NCBI RefSeq assembly: GCF_028330985.1
Contig: NZ_JAQMUE010000084.1
Span: 62,001-126,000, forward strand
Source of the DNA: Roseofilum reptotaenium CS-1145
GTDB taxonomy: Bacteria > Cyanobacteriota > Cyanobacteriia > Cyanobacteriales > Desertifilaceae
DNA length: 64,000 nt
Reading direction: 5' to 3'
Shown piece by piece: positions 17,195-25,315 of this stretch (position 1 is its first letter; each line of letters starts with the position of its first letter). The position numbers and the translations under genes were made by a program. The notes beneath the pieces are model-generated. The model saw nothing but the letters and a program-made list of their open reading frames with translations, made no database searches and had not been told where the DNA came from.

Positions 17195-17893
17195 CTAGGC
17201 AAGGCTACATAGATATCGACCCAGCAATCCACCTTGAATGGAGCTGTCTACAATCTGAAAGCCAGCTTTCCTAAAGAGTTCCTCAAGAATCCAGTCAAAT
17301 GTAGAATATTCTTCCTGGAAATGAACAATTGCATCCTCTCTTAAAAAGTCGCCACCAACTGACTCCTGGCGATCTATAAACTGGTTCACATTAGGTTCAT
17401 AGTTATTCTGTTCAACGATCACGTCCTGAATGAATAATTTACCATCACTTTTGATCAATCCTCGCAGCCTATCCAGAGCAATGAATTTGAAGAAGTCTGG
17501 GAGATGGTGAAAGGAAAAAGAAGATGTGATTAGATCGTAATGACTTGGGGGACTGGTATGAGTCAGAAATCCACCTTCTTCAAAGTTGATTGAGACTTCT
17601 GCTTCATTAGCCTTTGTCTTAGCGTACTCAAGCATGGTCTTAGAAACATCAATAGCAGTTACGTCCAATCCTTTCTTGGAGGCTTCTATGGAAAAGATAC
17701 CAGTGCCACAGCCAATATCAAGAAGTTTCATTCCTGGCTTTGCCCCAATTAGCTTGAGTATTTCATGGCTTTCTAGCTTGAGGTCACGAAACTTTGAGTG
17801 GCTTTCATCATATAAAGCCACTTCTTCAATAGATTCGTAATCTTTGCCAATTTGTTGGCGCTCGTTCCAGATCCAGTCTTTAAGAGATGTCAT
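17195..17893 (-). CDS. Class I SAM-dependent methyltransferase
   Basis: A 232-residue Rossmann-fold methyltransferase. The SAM motif I is LLDIGCGTGIFSIEA near residue 57, motif II VTAIDVSKTMLEYAK follows, and LITSSFSFHHLPDF is the motif IV region. The C-terminal part (FQEEYSTFDWILEELFRKAG) is typical of ubiquinone-type and small-molecule methyltransferases. The substrate cannot be told. It stands alone on the minus strand, convergent with rca, with 352 bases of AT-rich non-coding DNA upstream. Confidence 0.85.
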   Translation of the reverse strand: MTSLKDWIWNERQQIGKDYESIEEVALYDESHSKFRDLKLESHEILKLIGAKPGMKLLDIGCGTGIFSIEASKKGLDVTAIDVSKTMLEYAKTKANEAEVSINFEEGGFLTHTSPPSHYDLITSSFSFHHLPDFFKFIALDRLRGLIKSDGKLFIQDVIVEQNNYEPNVNQFIDRQESVGGDFLREDAIVHFQEEYSTFDWILEELFRKAGFQIVDSSIQGGLLGRYLCSLA

Positions 17894-18245
17894 CGTATTT
17901 ACTCCTGGCTATTGGTCATTAAATATACTGATTTGGGCTATTGTGGATAGGGAAAGTTATAGGGAATAGCCTCGTAGTACATCGTGAGAGAGAATTAAAC
18001 CCTATTTCCTAATATTCTACAGCTAGATGATGACGCTTGTTCATTAAAAGAGGTGATTTTAGTAACAATCTTCACGCTCTTCATTCAAGGGGTATAGAAC
18101 CACCCTCATAGCAATAAACCTTGAACCCTATTGCTCGGTTGGCGATCGCTCTTGCCCCTACCCTTTATCCGACTTTCCATTTATCCGACTTTCCATTTTT
18201 GGTTTTAGAAATTATTCTTAATAGAGTGTTTCGCTTAGTTCTCCC
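17894..18245. other. Divergent intergenic region with a direct repeat
   Basis: No gene is seen between the methyltransferase (minus) and the multicopper oxidase gene (plus). The main structure is the pair of 16-base direct repeats at 18164-18195; the rest holds STRR-like GGGAATAG phrases. Confidence 0.5.
18164..18195. promoter_or_regulatory. Perfect 16-bp tandem direct repeat upstream of the multicopper oxidase
   Basis: TTTATCCGACTTTCCA occurs twice without a gap, starting 82 bases before the multicopper oxidase ATG. Tandem direct repeats at this distance often bind a response regulator; it may also be simple duplication. Confidence 0.4.
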
Positions 18246-19250
18246 ATGAATCCTCAATATTCTAAAAATATTTATCAACAAGTCTCTAGACGAAAACTAT
18301 TAGGTTTTGGAGCTGCCAGTGGTAGTTTACTGATCGCTTCAGCCCTGCTCAAACCCAGGATTTCCAAAGCATTTCAAGCTATCCGTATTCCTTCTCTACC
18401 AGCAGGCTATACTCCACCATCAGAACATCCCTTCGATCCCATGGTCTTATTACGGGAATTTGACTATGGTACCGTCAAATATGAACAAGGTAAAAAGGTG
18501 CGGGAGTTTGAAGTCACCGCGAAAAGCTCTCCATTACAGCTCAACAGTGTAATTACTTTTATCAGTTGGAACTTAAACGACAGAGTTCCTGGGCCGACCT
18601 TCCGAGCAAAAGAAGGCGAACGGATTCGGATCGTTTTCCATAATGAAGGCGGGCATTCCCACAGTATGCATTTTCACGGTACACACCCTGTAGACATGGA
18701 TGGGATTGAACCCATCCGCCACGGAAAAACCATGGTATACGAATTTGATGCCGAGCCGTTTGGAGTTCATCCTTATCATTGCCATATTGCCCCCGTAACC
18801 CGCCATATTAGTAAAGGACTCTATGGTTTATTAATTGTTGACCCCCCAGAGGGACGAGTTCCAGCCGATGAAATGGTGATGGTGATGGGAGGCTTTGATA
18901 TCAATAACGATCATCAAAATGAACTCTATGCCTTTAATGGTATCCCTAATTACTATCGAGACCATCCGATTCCCGTTTACCAAAATCAGTTAATCCGTTT
19001 GTACTTGCTGAATATGATTGAGTTCGATCCGGCCGTCACCTTCCATATTCATGCCAATATGTTTCAAATTTTTCCCACCGGACGCACCTTAAAATCCTCA
19101 GCAGAATCAGATGTGATTACGATGGGAACCGCAGAACGACATATCTTAGAGTTTTCGTATAAGTACCCCGGTCAGTATATGTTTCATCCCCATCAAGATG
19201 ATATTGCAGAGCGTGGCTGTATGGGTTTTTTTGATGTTTTGCCTGTTTAG
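18246..19250 (+). CDS. Tat-exported two-domain multicopper oxidase
   Basis: A 334-residue cupredoxin protein. The N-terminus carries a twin-arginine signal (SRRKLLGFG near residue 15, then a hydrophobic stretch). Domain 1 has HSMHFHGTHPVDMDG and the type 1 copper ligands in HPYHCHIAPV near residue 177. Domain 2 has FHIHANMFQ and FHPHQDDIAERGCMG, in which the cysteine of the usual HCH is replaced by Pro, so the blue copper is only in domain 1. This fits copper-containing nitrite reductases and two-domain laccases. Since it lacks an obvious nitrite reductase context, an oxidase for metals or phenols in the periplasm is as likely. The next gene probably shares its operon. Confidence 0.85.
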   Translation: MNPQYSKNIYQQVSRRKLLGFGAASGSLLIASALLKPRISKAFQAIRIPSLPAGYTPPSEHPFDPMVLLREFDYGTVKYEQGKKVREFEVTAKSSPLQLNSVITFISWNLNDRVPGPTFRAKEGERIRIVFHNEGGHSHSMHFHGTHPVDMDGIEPIRHGKTMVYEFDAEPFGVHPYHCHIAPVTRHISKGLYGLLIVDPPEGRVPADEMVMVMGGFDINNDHQNELYAFNGIPNYYRDHPIPVYQNQLIRLYLLNMIEFDPAVTFHIHANMFQIFPTGRTLKSSAESDVITMGTAERHILEFSYKYPGQYMFHPHQDDIAERGCMGFFDVLPV

Positions 19251-19360
19251 GGGGTGGGTTGTCAAACTCGATGGAGGAGATAGGCTAGCTATTGACATTA
19301 ATCATCAAATAGATCTATCCTCTCCAGATGAGCTTTTCTTGAAATTAATTCTTAATTATA

Positions 19361-20194
19361 ATGACAAAGCAACTAAAATCTGTAGAACTGTTCTTAGCGA
19401 TCGGTTTAGTGACAACTATGGGTGCAAGCAGTGGGGCAACTGTGTATCACCAAAGTCAAGACCAAGAATCTGTTTCAACCCTGGAAACGATTAAGATGGC
19501 AAGCGAACAGGGCCATGGACATAGTAAGCAAGGGGGTGAAGCGGGTGAAGGAGGGGCGAGTTCAGGCGATCCAGATGTGGATTATATGACTGCTCTAGCT
19601 CTGATGCAAGGCCATCTGATCGTAGCGGAAGAATTGATCGAAGCAGGGGAATACGATCAGGCAGAGCCACATATCGGACATCCAGTAGAAGAACTCTATG
19701 GTGATGTAGAGGAACAATTGGCCGATCGCAATGTACCCCAATTTGATACGACCCTAAATGAACTTCATGATTTAGTTAAATTCGATCCTCAGAGTGCCCG
19801 ACTCAGAACTCGGTTCCAAACCTCTGTAAGGGCCATTGATGGAGCAATGATGGCAGTCCCTAAAGATTTAAGAGAGTCTCCAGAGTTTGTATTGGAAGTC
19901 ATTGGTAGAGTGCTGGAAACAGCAGCAGCCGAATATGAAGCGGCGATCGCCAATAACCGATTTGTAGAAATTATAGAATATCAAGATTCTAGAGGGTTTG
20001 TTATTTATGCCAATGAGCTTTATGCAACCATTGCTGATACGATGAAGCGATCTCGTCCTGATGACCACCAAGTTATTCTAGAGAGCTTACAAGAACTTCA
20101 GACCATTTGGCCTTCCGTTAATCCTCCCAATACTCCTTTAGCAGAACCGAGTAAAGTATTCAGCTTAGTTTTTCTCATTGGAGATCATAGTTAA
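19361..20194 (+). CDS. Helix-rich exported protein, partner of the multicopper oxidase
   Basis: A 277-residue protein with a signal peptide (residues 8-28) followed by a Gly/His/Glu-rich linker (QGHGHSKQGGEAGEGG). The mature part is all-helical. The segment ALALMQGHLIVAEELIEAG followed by PHIGHPVEELYG resembles, from memory, an unnamed periplasmic family with conserved His and Glu, found in cyanobacteria and proteobacteria. The His/Glu content suggests metal binding, but the function is not known. It follows the multicopper oxidase by 110 bases on the same strand. A hairpin follows the stop. Confidence 0.65.
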   Translation: MTKQLKSVELFLAIGLVTTMGASSGATVYHQSQDQESVSTLETIKMASEQGHGHSKQGGEAGEGGASSGDPDVDYMTALALMQGHLIVAEELIEAGEYDQAEPHIGHPVEELYGDVEEQLADRNVPQFDTTLNELHDLVKFDPQSARLRTRFQTSVRAIDGAMMAVPKDLRESPEFVLEVIGRVLETAAAEYEAAIANNRFVEIIEYQDSRGFVIYANELYATIADTMKRSRPDDHQVILESLQELQTIWPSVNPPNTPLAEPSKVFSLVFLIGDHS

Positions 20195-20236
20195 TACTTA
20201 ATTCTTGGTTCGACTAACGACTGTATCTGGCTTTCC

Positions 20237-20270
20237 GGCCGTTTTCGGCTGTCGCTGACCTGAAACGGCC
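20237..20270 (+). terminator. Hairpin between the oxidase operon and the hydroxylase gene
   Basis: GGCCGTTT (20237-20244) pairs with AAACGGCC (20263-20270), 42 bases after the upstream stop and 48 before the downstream ATG. No T-run follows, so it may be an attenuator, an RNA processing site or a terminator. Confidence 0.4.
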
Positions 20271-20317
20271 TTACAATTATGTCTTGTTGTTATTTGAATG
20301 ACTATACTTGGCCATCT

Positions 20318-20983
20318 ATGATTGTTCGTATTCCTAATGTATTGACAGAGGAAGAACTTCAACATCTGACAACGTACTTCGCTGAAGCCGAATTTGTAGA
20401 GGGAAAACTCACTGCTGGATGGCATACTCAGCAAGTCAAGCACAATCAACAATTACCGCATCATCGAAAGACTAAAAATTTATCTTCTCTGATCTCTAAA
20501 GCACTGGAAAGAAATCAACTCTTTCAAGTTCTCGCTCGCCCTAAAGTAGTTCATTCCATCTTATTGAGTCGCTATAGGGAAGGAATGTCTTATGGACGAC
20601 ATGTTGATAATGCCTTGATGGGTGGCTCAAACTTTCTGCGCTCGGATCTCTCGTTTACTGTTTTCCTGAGCGATCCCAATAGTTATACTGGGGGTGAATT
20701 GGTGATTGAGCAAGCAGATGATGAGAAAGGCTACAAGTTAGAGGCGGGTAGTGCTATTGTCTATCCGTCCACCACGCTGCATCGAGTCGAGTCAGTTCTC
20801 ACGGGCGAGCGTCTCGTTGCGGTTGGGTGGGTTCAAAGCGTGATTCGCGATCGCGATCAGCGGGAAATTTTGTTTGACTTAGAAACAGTAAAACGCTCGT
20901 TATATGCTCGGGAGGGTAAAACGAGCGAATTCGATCTGATTACCAAAAGTGTGGCTAATTTGCTCAGAAAATGGGCAGAGTGA
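20318..20983 (+). CDS. Fe(II)/2-oxoglutarate PKHD-type hydroxylase (PiuC-like)
   Basis: A 221-residue dioxygenase of the PKHD/PiuC family. The Fe ligands are seen as HVDNALMG near residue 96 (HxD) and the distal His in LHRVESVLTGERLVAVGW, with the 2-oxoglutarate Arg in the same segment. The C-terminal SLYAREGKTSEFDLITKSVA matches the PiuC tail. PiuC genes in many bacteria sit with TonB-dependent iron transporters. I prefer the ATG at 20318 (MIVRIPNVLTEEEL), which is the family's usual beginning; an in-frame ATG at 20279 would add 13 residues. It follows the metal-linked multicopper oxidase pair on the same strand. Confidence 0.88.
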   Translation: MIVRIPNVLTEEELQHLTTYFAEAEFVEGKLTAGWHTQQVKHNQQLPHHRKTKNLSSLISKALERNQLFQVLARPKVVHSILLSRYREGMSYGRHVDNALMGGSNFLRSDLSFTVFLSDPNSYTGGELVIEQADDEKGYKLEAGSAIVYPSTTLHRVESVLTGERLVAVGWVQSVIRDRDQREILFDLETVKRSLYAREGKTSEFDLITKSVANLLRKWAE

Positions 20984-21081
20984 GTCAGTATGACGCTACA
21001 GACTGGGTAATAGGTCAACCCTTTTCCCTTAAACATCCCCTTTTTTCTAAAAGAAGTCTCCTCAACTGTCCATTAAAGTGT

Positions 21082-21087
21082 TATGCT
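21082..21087 (+). promoter_or_regulatory. -10 box of the SRP RNA gene
   Basis: TATGCT lies 7 bases before the predicted first base of the SRP RNA. No good -35 hexamer is seen at standard spacing. Confidence 0.35.
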
Positions 21088-21094
21088 GAATTTA

Positions 21095-21190
21095 GACCCG
21101 GACTTATGCGATTACAACGCTCAAACCTTGTCAGGACCGGAAGGTAGCAGCAATACGAGATGCTTGTAATAGGCGTAAACTCCGGGTCGC
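21095..21190 (+). ncRNA. ffs: Bacterial small signal recognition particle RNA (4.5S)
   Basis: The conserved apical domain TCAGGACCGGAAGGTAGCAGC lies around 21131-21151, including the GGAA tetraloop region. The ends pair: GACCCGGA at 21095-21102 with TCCGGGTC at 21181-21188. About 95 bases long, it is the typical small SRP RNA that binds Ffh and targets membrane proteins. A TATGCT box (21082-21087) is placed correctly for a start near 21095. Confidence 0.93.
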
Positions 21191-21215
21191 CCTGTGTCAG
21201 AACGAGGATTCAGAG

Positions 21216-21596
21216 ATGCCAGGTTTAGGAGATTTCGTCAAGAAAGCATTCTATATGGGAGTTGGGGTGGCATCCTATGCAGGGGAAAAGGCTGGAAGTG
21301 CGATCGCCGATCTGCGCCCTCAAGCCCAAAAGTTAGCCAATGAAATGGTAGAGCGCGGAGAAATTACGGCTGAAGAAGCCAAGCGCATGGTCGAAGAAAT
21401 TGTCAATCGCGCTCAACAACAAGTCAATCAGCAAGCAACCGAAACCCATTCAGTAGAAACGCTCAAAGAACCTCGTCGGATCGAAATTGTAGATGATGAG
21501 GAGCCAGAACCTTCCACAGATGACGAGCAAGTTAACGAATTGCGCGATCAAGTCAATCAACTCAAAGAAGAACTGAAGCGCCTTCAAAAAGATTAA
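21216..21596 (+). CDS. Phasin-like coiled-coil protein
   Basis: A 126-residue helical protein. Residues 5-30 include a hydrophobic or amphipathic stretch (FVKKAFYMGVGVASYAGEKA), followed by EMVERGEITAEEAKRMVEEI, which resembles polyhydroxyalkanoate granule-associated (phasin family PhaF-like) proteins. The C-terminus is a Glu/Lys coiled coil (QVNELRDQVNQLKEELKRLQ). Cyanobacterial members of this family are conserved next to the SRP RNA or elsewhere and have no proven role. It begins only 25 bases after the SRP RNA and is followed after 8 bases by the next gene. Confidence 0.75.
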   Translation: MPGLGDFVKKAFYMGVGVASYAGEKAGSAIADLRPQAQKLANEMVERGEITAEEAKRMVEEIVNRAQQQVNQQATETHSVETLKEPRRIEIVDDEEPEPSTDDEQVNELRDQVNQLKEELKRLQKD

Positions 21597-21604
21597 GTGA
21601 AGTT

Positions 21605-22021
21605 ATGGAAGATTGGGAAAAAGAGTGGCAGAACCTCTGTGAGAGCTTTACGACTGGAGTTGAAGAGTTTTTTCGGGAAGTTGAGGAAGAGCTAGGAGAG
21701 TGGGTTGGCGAGATGGCGGAAATCACCGTCGAGATTGCTGAAACTCTCGATGAGCTGCTCTTTCGAGATCTAGAAGCTTATTTCAATGAATGGTTAGAAC
21801 CCAGTGAGGACTCCCCATTAGAGTCTAGGGAAGAGGAGCCATATTACAATCCTTTTGGGGATCTAGAGCAATTTCCTATAAACCCCGAACATCAAGCTTG
21901 CGTGGGATGTCGTCATTACCACGGACAAGTTTATGGGGGTAATCTGTTGGTTTGTGGGATGCATCCTTACGGACCAGAAGATACTTCTTGTCGAGACTGG
22001 GAAGGAATGGACGGAAGCTGA
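21605..22021 (+). CDS. Conserved hypothetical with a C-terminal Cys/His cluster
   Basis: A 138-residue acidic protein. The first 95 residues are rich in Glu and amphipathic helix (EDWEKEWQNLCESF, EEELGEWVGEMAE). The last 40 carry ACVGCRHYHGQVYGGNLLVC and GMHPYGPEDTSCRDWE, a Cys/His pattern that could bind zinc. It starts 8 bases after the phasin-like gene, so both are one transcript. A family of such small proteins is conserved in cyanobacteria; its function is not known. Confidence 0.75.
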   Translation: MEDWEKEWQNLCESFTTGVEEFFREVEEELGEWVGEMAEITVEIAETLDELLFRDLEAYFNEWLEPSEDSPLESREEEPYYNPFGDLEQFPINPEHQACVGCRHYHGQVYGGNLLVCGMHPYGPEDTSCRDWEGMDGS

Positions 22022-22106
22022 AGGAGTTACTTGAATGGGATACCAAGTTTCCTCTCCCTATTCCTCCCATACTCTCTACTATCAAGCCTCCTTGTCACCT
22101 CATGAT

Positions 22107-22120
22107 ATAGCGCTTCGTGC
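22107..22120. repeat. Dispersed hairpin TAGCGCTTCGTGCTA
   Basis: The palindrome-like TAGCGCTTCGTGCTAGGGAATAG recurs in close form at 54726-54748 (TAGCGCTTTGCGCTAGGGAATAG). It lies in a 240-base gene-free gap before the serpin gene. Confidence 0.5.
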
Positions 22121-22262
22121 TAGGGAATAGCTTGTATTGCTTAGGGGCTAAGGCTTCAAGCTATAGCAGTGAAAGAGTTGATTAGGACAGTGAGGTTATG
22201 GTTTGAGGCAATAGGCACGAATAGCAATAGAAAATGTCCTAACTCTCCCTTTCTCTGCTATA

Positions 22263-23519
22263 TTATTCAGGGTTAACAATTGATCCAAAGAATAAAGGCG
22301 TTTGGGTTTCGTGGTCGTAAATAGCGCAGAAAAACGGGCGATCAACAACCATTTCAAATGGATTAGATGGTGGACGAATAGAAGTAGCAACAATACCGAC
22401 GGAGGTAACCGCAGCCGCTTCTGTTCCCTTTTCGTTCACTTCGACAAAGGTTTTATGTTTGACTTGATCGATTTTGGCAGAAATATCACTGATTTTGGAA
22501 AAATCAGCCTGTTGACTGAACGCCAGATCCATACCTAATGCAGATAACACAGGTTTGAGTTCTACACCATATTCCAGTTGAAATTTAGGTAGGGTAATCG
22601 AACCTTCATGATCTTGAAATTGACCGAGCCAAGTTTGCCAGGTGCTACCGTTGAGTTGGGCATAAAATTGGGATAAGTTTTGCTCAGGTTGAGGCAAGAA
22701 TACGTAGAGGCTAAATCGCCCGTCACCATAAGGTAAGCGAATGGCTTGAAATTGCTCATTTTCTAGATAATCATAACTCCCCGTTTGAAACATCATAGGA
22801 TGTTGTTTTTCTTGTCCGTTGAGGAGATAAAAAGGACGCTCTTGGGTGAGAGTTGGGTTAAATTCATTTTGCCATTGTCCCTTAAAATAGGTGGCATTGA
22901 TGAGGAATAGGAGATCGTCAGGATTAATCTGATCGACAATTTGGGGGATTTTACCTTTAGTTTGCCGTTTCACCCAATTATTGATGTGCTTAGGAGTAGC
23001 AGGATCGGTAAAATCTAGCGATCGCACCTTGGCATCGTAATAGGTTGTCGTTTGTTGTAGAAAATCCGACTTAAAGTTCACATCATTTCTACCCCATAGA
23101 GAATTAGCTATGCTCAGTTCAATAGACTTATCCGTATTTTCTAGACGCTGCTTGAGCGTTGCATAGGCTTGATTAATGTCACTTAAACTCATGCCTTGTA
23201 GCTCTAAGGCATTCGCCATAGCCGTTTGAGTGTCTCCGGATGCCCCATTGTATGTCATGGTAAGGGCGATCGCCACACTCGAAGGCGAAATAAAGATATT
23301 TTGAGTTTCTTCTTGTGCTAATAATTGCTGCCATAGCTTAAAGCTAAAGCGGGTATGAGCATCAGTCAATTGGGGATTCACACCAGCATTGGTTTCAGAG
23401 ATAATGGGAGATGAGGCGATCGCTCCTGGAGTAGTAGGGCGAAAACATCCCCATAACCCCAAGAGGACTAAACCCGTTGTCATCAGCATACCGAGCTTTT
23501 TCAGAGTGAGTACAGTCAT
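22263..23519 (-). CDS. Serpin (serine protease inhibitor), exported lipoprotein-type
   Basis: A 418-residue serpin. The N-terminal LVLLGLWGC looks like a lipobox, placing it in the outer envelope or periplasm. Serpin core segments are NIFISPSSVAIALTMTYNGA, FLINATYFKGQWQNEF, and the C-terminal FFGSIVNPE. The reactive-centre hinge VNEKGTEAAAVTS fits an inhibitory serpin: small residues follow the conserved Glu-x-Gly-Thr-Glu-Ala-Ala. By alignment to alpha-1-antitrypsin by eye, the scissile bond falls in ATSIRPP, with Thr or Arg as P1, so I cannot tell the target protease. It is a stand-alone minus-strand gene. Confidence 0.92.
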   Translation of the reverse strand: MTVLTLKKLGMLMTTGLVLLGLWGCFRPTTPGAIASSPIISETNAGVNPQLTDAHTRFSFKLWQQLLAQEETQNIFISPSSVAIALTMTYNGASGDTQTAMANALELQGMSLSDINQAYATLKQRLENTDKSIELSIANSLWGRNDVNFKSDFLQQTTTYYDAKVRSLDFTDPATPKHINNWVKRQTKGKIPQIVDQINPDDLLFLINATYFKGQWQNEFNPTLTQERPFYLLNGQEKQHPMMFQTGSYDYLENEQFQAIRLPYGDGRFSLYVFLPQPEQNLSQFYAQLNGSTWQTWLGQFQDHEGSITLPKFQLEYGVELKPVLSALGMDLAFSQQADFSKISDISAKIDQVKHKTFVEVNEKGTEAAAVTSVGIVATSIRPPSNPFEMVVDRPFFCAIYDHETQTPLFFGSIVNPE

Positions 23520-23709
23520 GATTAGCGCTCCAGCATAAGGGGTCTATACTTCTCAGCATGTCACAAGGGGTTTCTGATTCCTGAAGTGTTACCCTTTCTG
23601 TAACCAATGGAGGTTGAAGCCATCATACAGTGCTTGGCGGCGATCGGAGGATAGGGAACGCAAACAACAGACTTGCCTATGGCCTAATAACAGTAGAAAC
23701 TGTTCTCAC

Positions 23710-24186
23710 TCAATTCAACAAAATCTTGTTAATGATACCACTCGTAGAAGTAGCCACTTCAATCTGAATCAGTTCTAGACGACAACCACAAGCTCTAACG
23801 GCTGGCATTTCCGGTAAAGTGTCTGGTGTATAGTCTCCTCCTTTAGCATAAATATCAGGTTTTAGTGTTTCAATTAAGGGAATAGCCGTTAAAGAGTCAA
23901 AAATGACCACCCCATCAACCGGTTTGAAGCCCATCACCAGTTCTGCTCGTTGAGATTCAGGTACAATGGGGCGATTAGGCTTGAGGTTGCCCACAGAGCG
24001 ATCGCTATTAATGCCGACGATGAGCGATCGCCCAAACGACTTTGCCTGTTGTAAATACCGTAAATGACCAATATGAAGCAAGTCAAAGCAGCCATTGGTT
24101 AGAACCAAGGGCCGCCAATTTTGTGGAGAGGCTGTAATTTGGGTTTCTAATTGCTCAAGGGTAAATATCATAAGACCCATCATCAA
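23710..24186 (-). CDS. rfaE2: RfaE2-type nucleotidyltransferase
   Basis: A 158-residue cytidylyltransferase-fold protein. Motifs are LTNGCFDLLHIGHLRYL (HIGH box near residue 38), INSDRSVGNLKP, and the C-terminal KGGDYTPDTLPE and ATSTSGIINKI. These fit D-glycero-beta-D-manno-heptose 1-phosphate adenylyltransferase, which makes ADP-heptose for lipopolysaccharide. The kinase half is not fused here, and no heptose genes are seen nearby. The true start may be the second or fifth Met (MIFTLEQLETQI). It lies directly downstream of the next two minus-strand genes. Confidence 0.88.
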   Translation of the reverse strand: MMMGLMIFTLEQLETQITASPQNWRPLVLTNGCFDLLHIGHLRYLQQAKSFGRSLIVGINSDRSVGNLKPNRPIVPESQRAELVMGFKPVDGVVIFDSLTAIPLIETLKPDIYAKGGDYTPDTLPEMPAVRACGCRLELIQIEVATSTSGIINKILLN

Positions 24187-24202
24187 AGATTAACACTGAG
24201 CT

Positions 24203-24565
24203 TTATCGCCGAAAACCGTACTCAAGGGTAAAAAACTGAGGATTTAAATCAGCTAAAGCAGGTCTAAGTTTTGCCAACTCTTCTTCTGGACCATGAACTT
24301 CTAAACGAGTCAGATCGGCGAGTGTTAAGGCTTCTTTAAGTAACGCATCTACATTACCTAAATGGGCAATTACTCCTTCTGCATCCACATATCCTTCACG
24401 ACAATGGCTTTGATCTCCATCAAAGGTAAATCCATAGTAGAGGCACTTAAATTCCTGGGCCGTTTTTTCTACAAATCGTTCACAGAGTTCCTTAAACTGA
24501 TCGAGTTTCCCACTATGAACTTTGAAATAGGGCACAAGTGTGCAGCATGTGTCTTGAGTTGCCAT
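24203..24565 (-). CDS. Antibiotic-biosynthesis-monooxygenase-like (ABM) small protein
   Basis: A 120-residue protein with a dimeric alpha/beta-barrel appearance. The segment LVPYFKVHSGKLDQFKELCE and the following helix and strand pattern (CLYYGFTFDGDQSHCREGYV, AEGVIAHLGNV) match ABM-type proteins, which as a group include heme-degrading enzymes and unknowns. No catalytic function can be assigned. It is 16 bases upstream of rfaE2 and 14 downstream of the next gene, so the three form a probable operon. Confidence 0.7.
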   Translation of the reverse strand: MATQDTCCTLVPYFKVHSGKLDQFKELCERFVEKTAQEFKCLYYGFTFDGDQSHCREGYVDAEGVIAHLGNVDALLKEALTLADLTRLEVHGPEEELAKLRPALADLNPQFFTLEYGFRR

Positions 24566-24579
24566 ACGTCCCTCTCAAT

Positions 24580-24912
24580 TTATCGTCTCAACCACCAGTG
24601 TAAACCCCAGCCGATCGCAAAGCCTAATCCCCCAAACCGCACCGCTTGCCAAAAGGGTTCTTTGACTGTTAACCAGGACAGGAGGCGACTTTCTAGCTCT
24701 ACTTCTAAGGTTGCCAGTTGTTCTTTAATGTGTTTAAGTTCCGTTTGCAGTTGGCCTAACCGGTGCTGAAGATCCTGTTTTTGCTGCTGTCCTTCTTTGA
24801 CTTGGGTATACCGTTGTTTGAGACTTGATAGGCTCTCTTCTAAGTCCATCAAGCTCTGTTCCCAGTCAGTTTGGGGATCGGTTTCAGAGGGAGGGGAGCG
24901 ATCGTCGGACAT
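24580..24912 (-). CDS. Coiled-coil protein with C-terminal membrane segment
   Basis: A 110-residue protein, not recognised. It has a long Gln/Glu/Leu-rich coiled coil (residues 18-75, SLMDLEESLSSLKQRYTQVK) followed by a hydrophobic C-terminus (FGGLGFAIGWGLHWWLRR) that would be a tail anchor. It leads the operon that continues with the ABM-like gene and rfaE2. ATG start at 24912. Confidence 0.65.
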   Translation of the reverse strand: MSDDRSPPSETDPQTDWEQSLMDLEESLSSLKQRYTQVKEGQQQKQDLQHRLGQLQTELKHIKEQLATLEVELESRLLSWLTVKEPFWQAVRFGGLGFAIGWGLHWWLRR

Positions 24913-25028
24913 GGGAGAAGGCTTTCAGAGGAAGACAGGGGGACACAGAGAATGGGATGATTTTTGGAATTTAGGACTATTCCGTTACAATCAAGAACAA
25001 CGGTATTCTATCAAGGTTATCTGCTCCA

Positions 25029-25307
25029 ATGTCTAATTTTTCCAGTACACAGACCCCGATCGCCGATCGCCTCTCAGATCTGACGACTCTAGAGATTGCA
25101 CAAGTATTAGCTCAACGGTTGGCCATTTCCTCGGCAGATTGGCATAAGCTCAAATCTAATCGTACCGCGAGGGCCCAGGAACAGGCGATCGCTGCTCTAA
25201 TTTTCCTGTTAAAAAACCAAAAAGAAGAAGCACTTCCCCGACTGCAACAAGCTACCGGTTGGCTCGATCGCTCTATTAGCGCTCCTCCTTGTCCCGATCA
25301 TCGCTAA
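25029..25307 (+). CDS. Conserved cyanobacterial small protein (DUF6439-like)
   Basis: A 92-residue helical soluble protein with LTTLEIAQVLAQRLAISSADWHKLKSNRTARA... The central helix 'SSADWHKLK' pattern and the length fit an uncharacterised cyanobacterial family that I believe is DUF6439. It is convergent with the anti-sigma-type gene, with stop codons 9 bases apart. No function is known. Confidence 0.65.
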   Translation: MSNFSSTQTPIADRLSDLTTLEIAQVLAQRLAISSADWHKLKSNRTARAQEQAIAALIFLLKNQKEEALPRLQQATGWLDRSISAPPCPDHR

Positions 25308-25315
25308 AGCTTGGA

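Noticed and set aside
19198-19494. 98-codon frame overlapping the end of the multicopper oxidase
   Set aside because: It is out of frame with both genes and lacks a domain.
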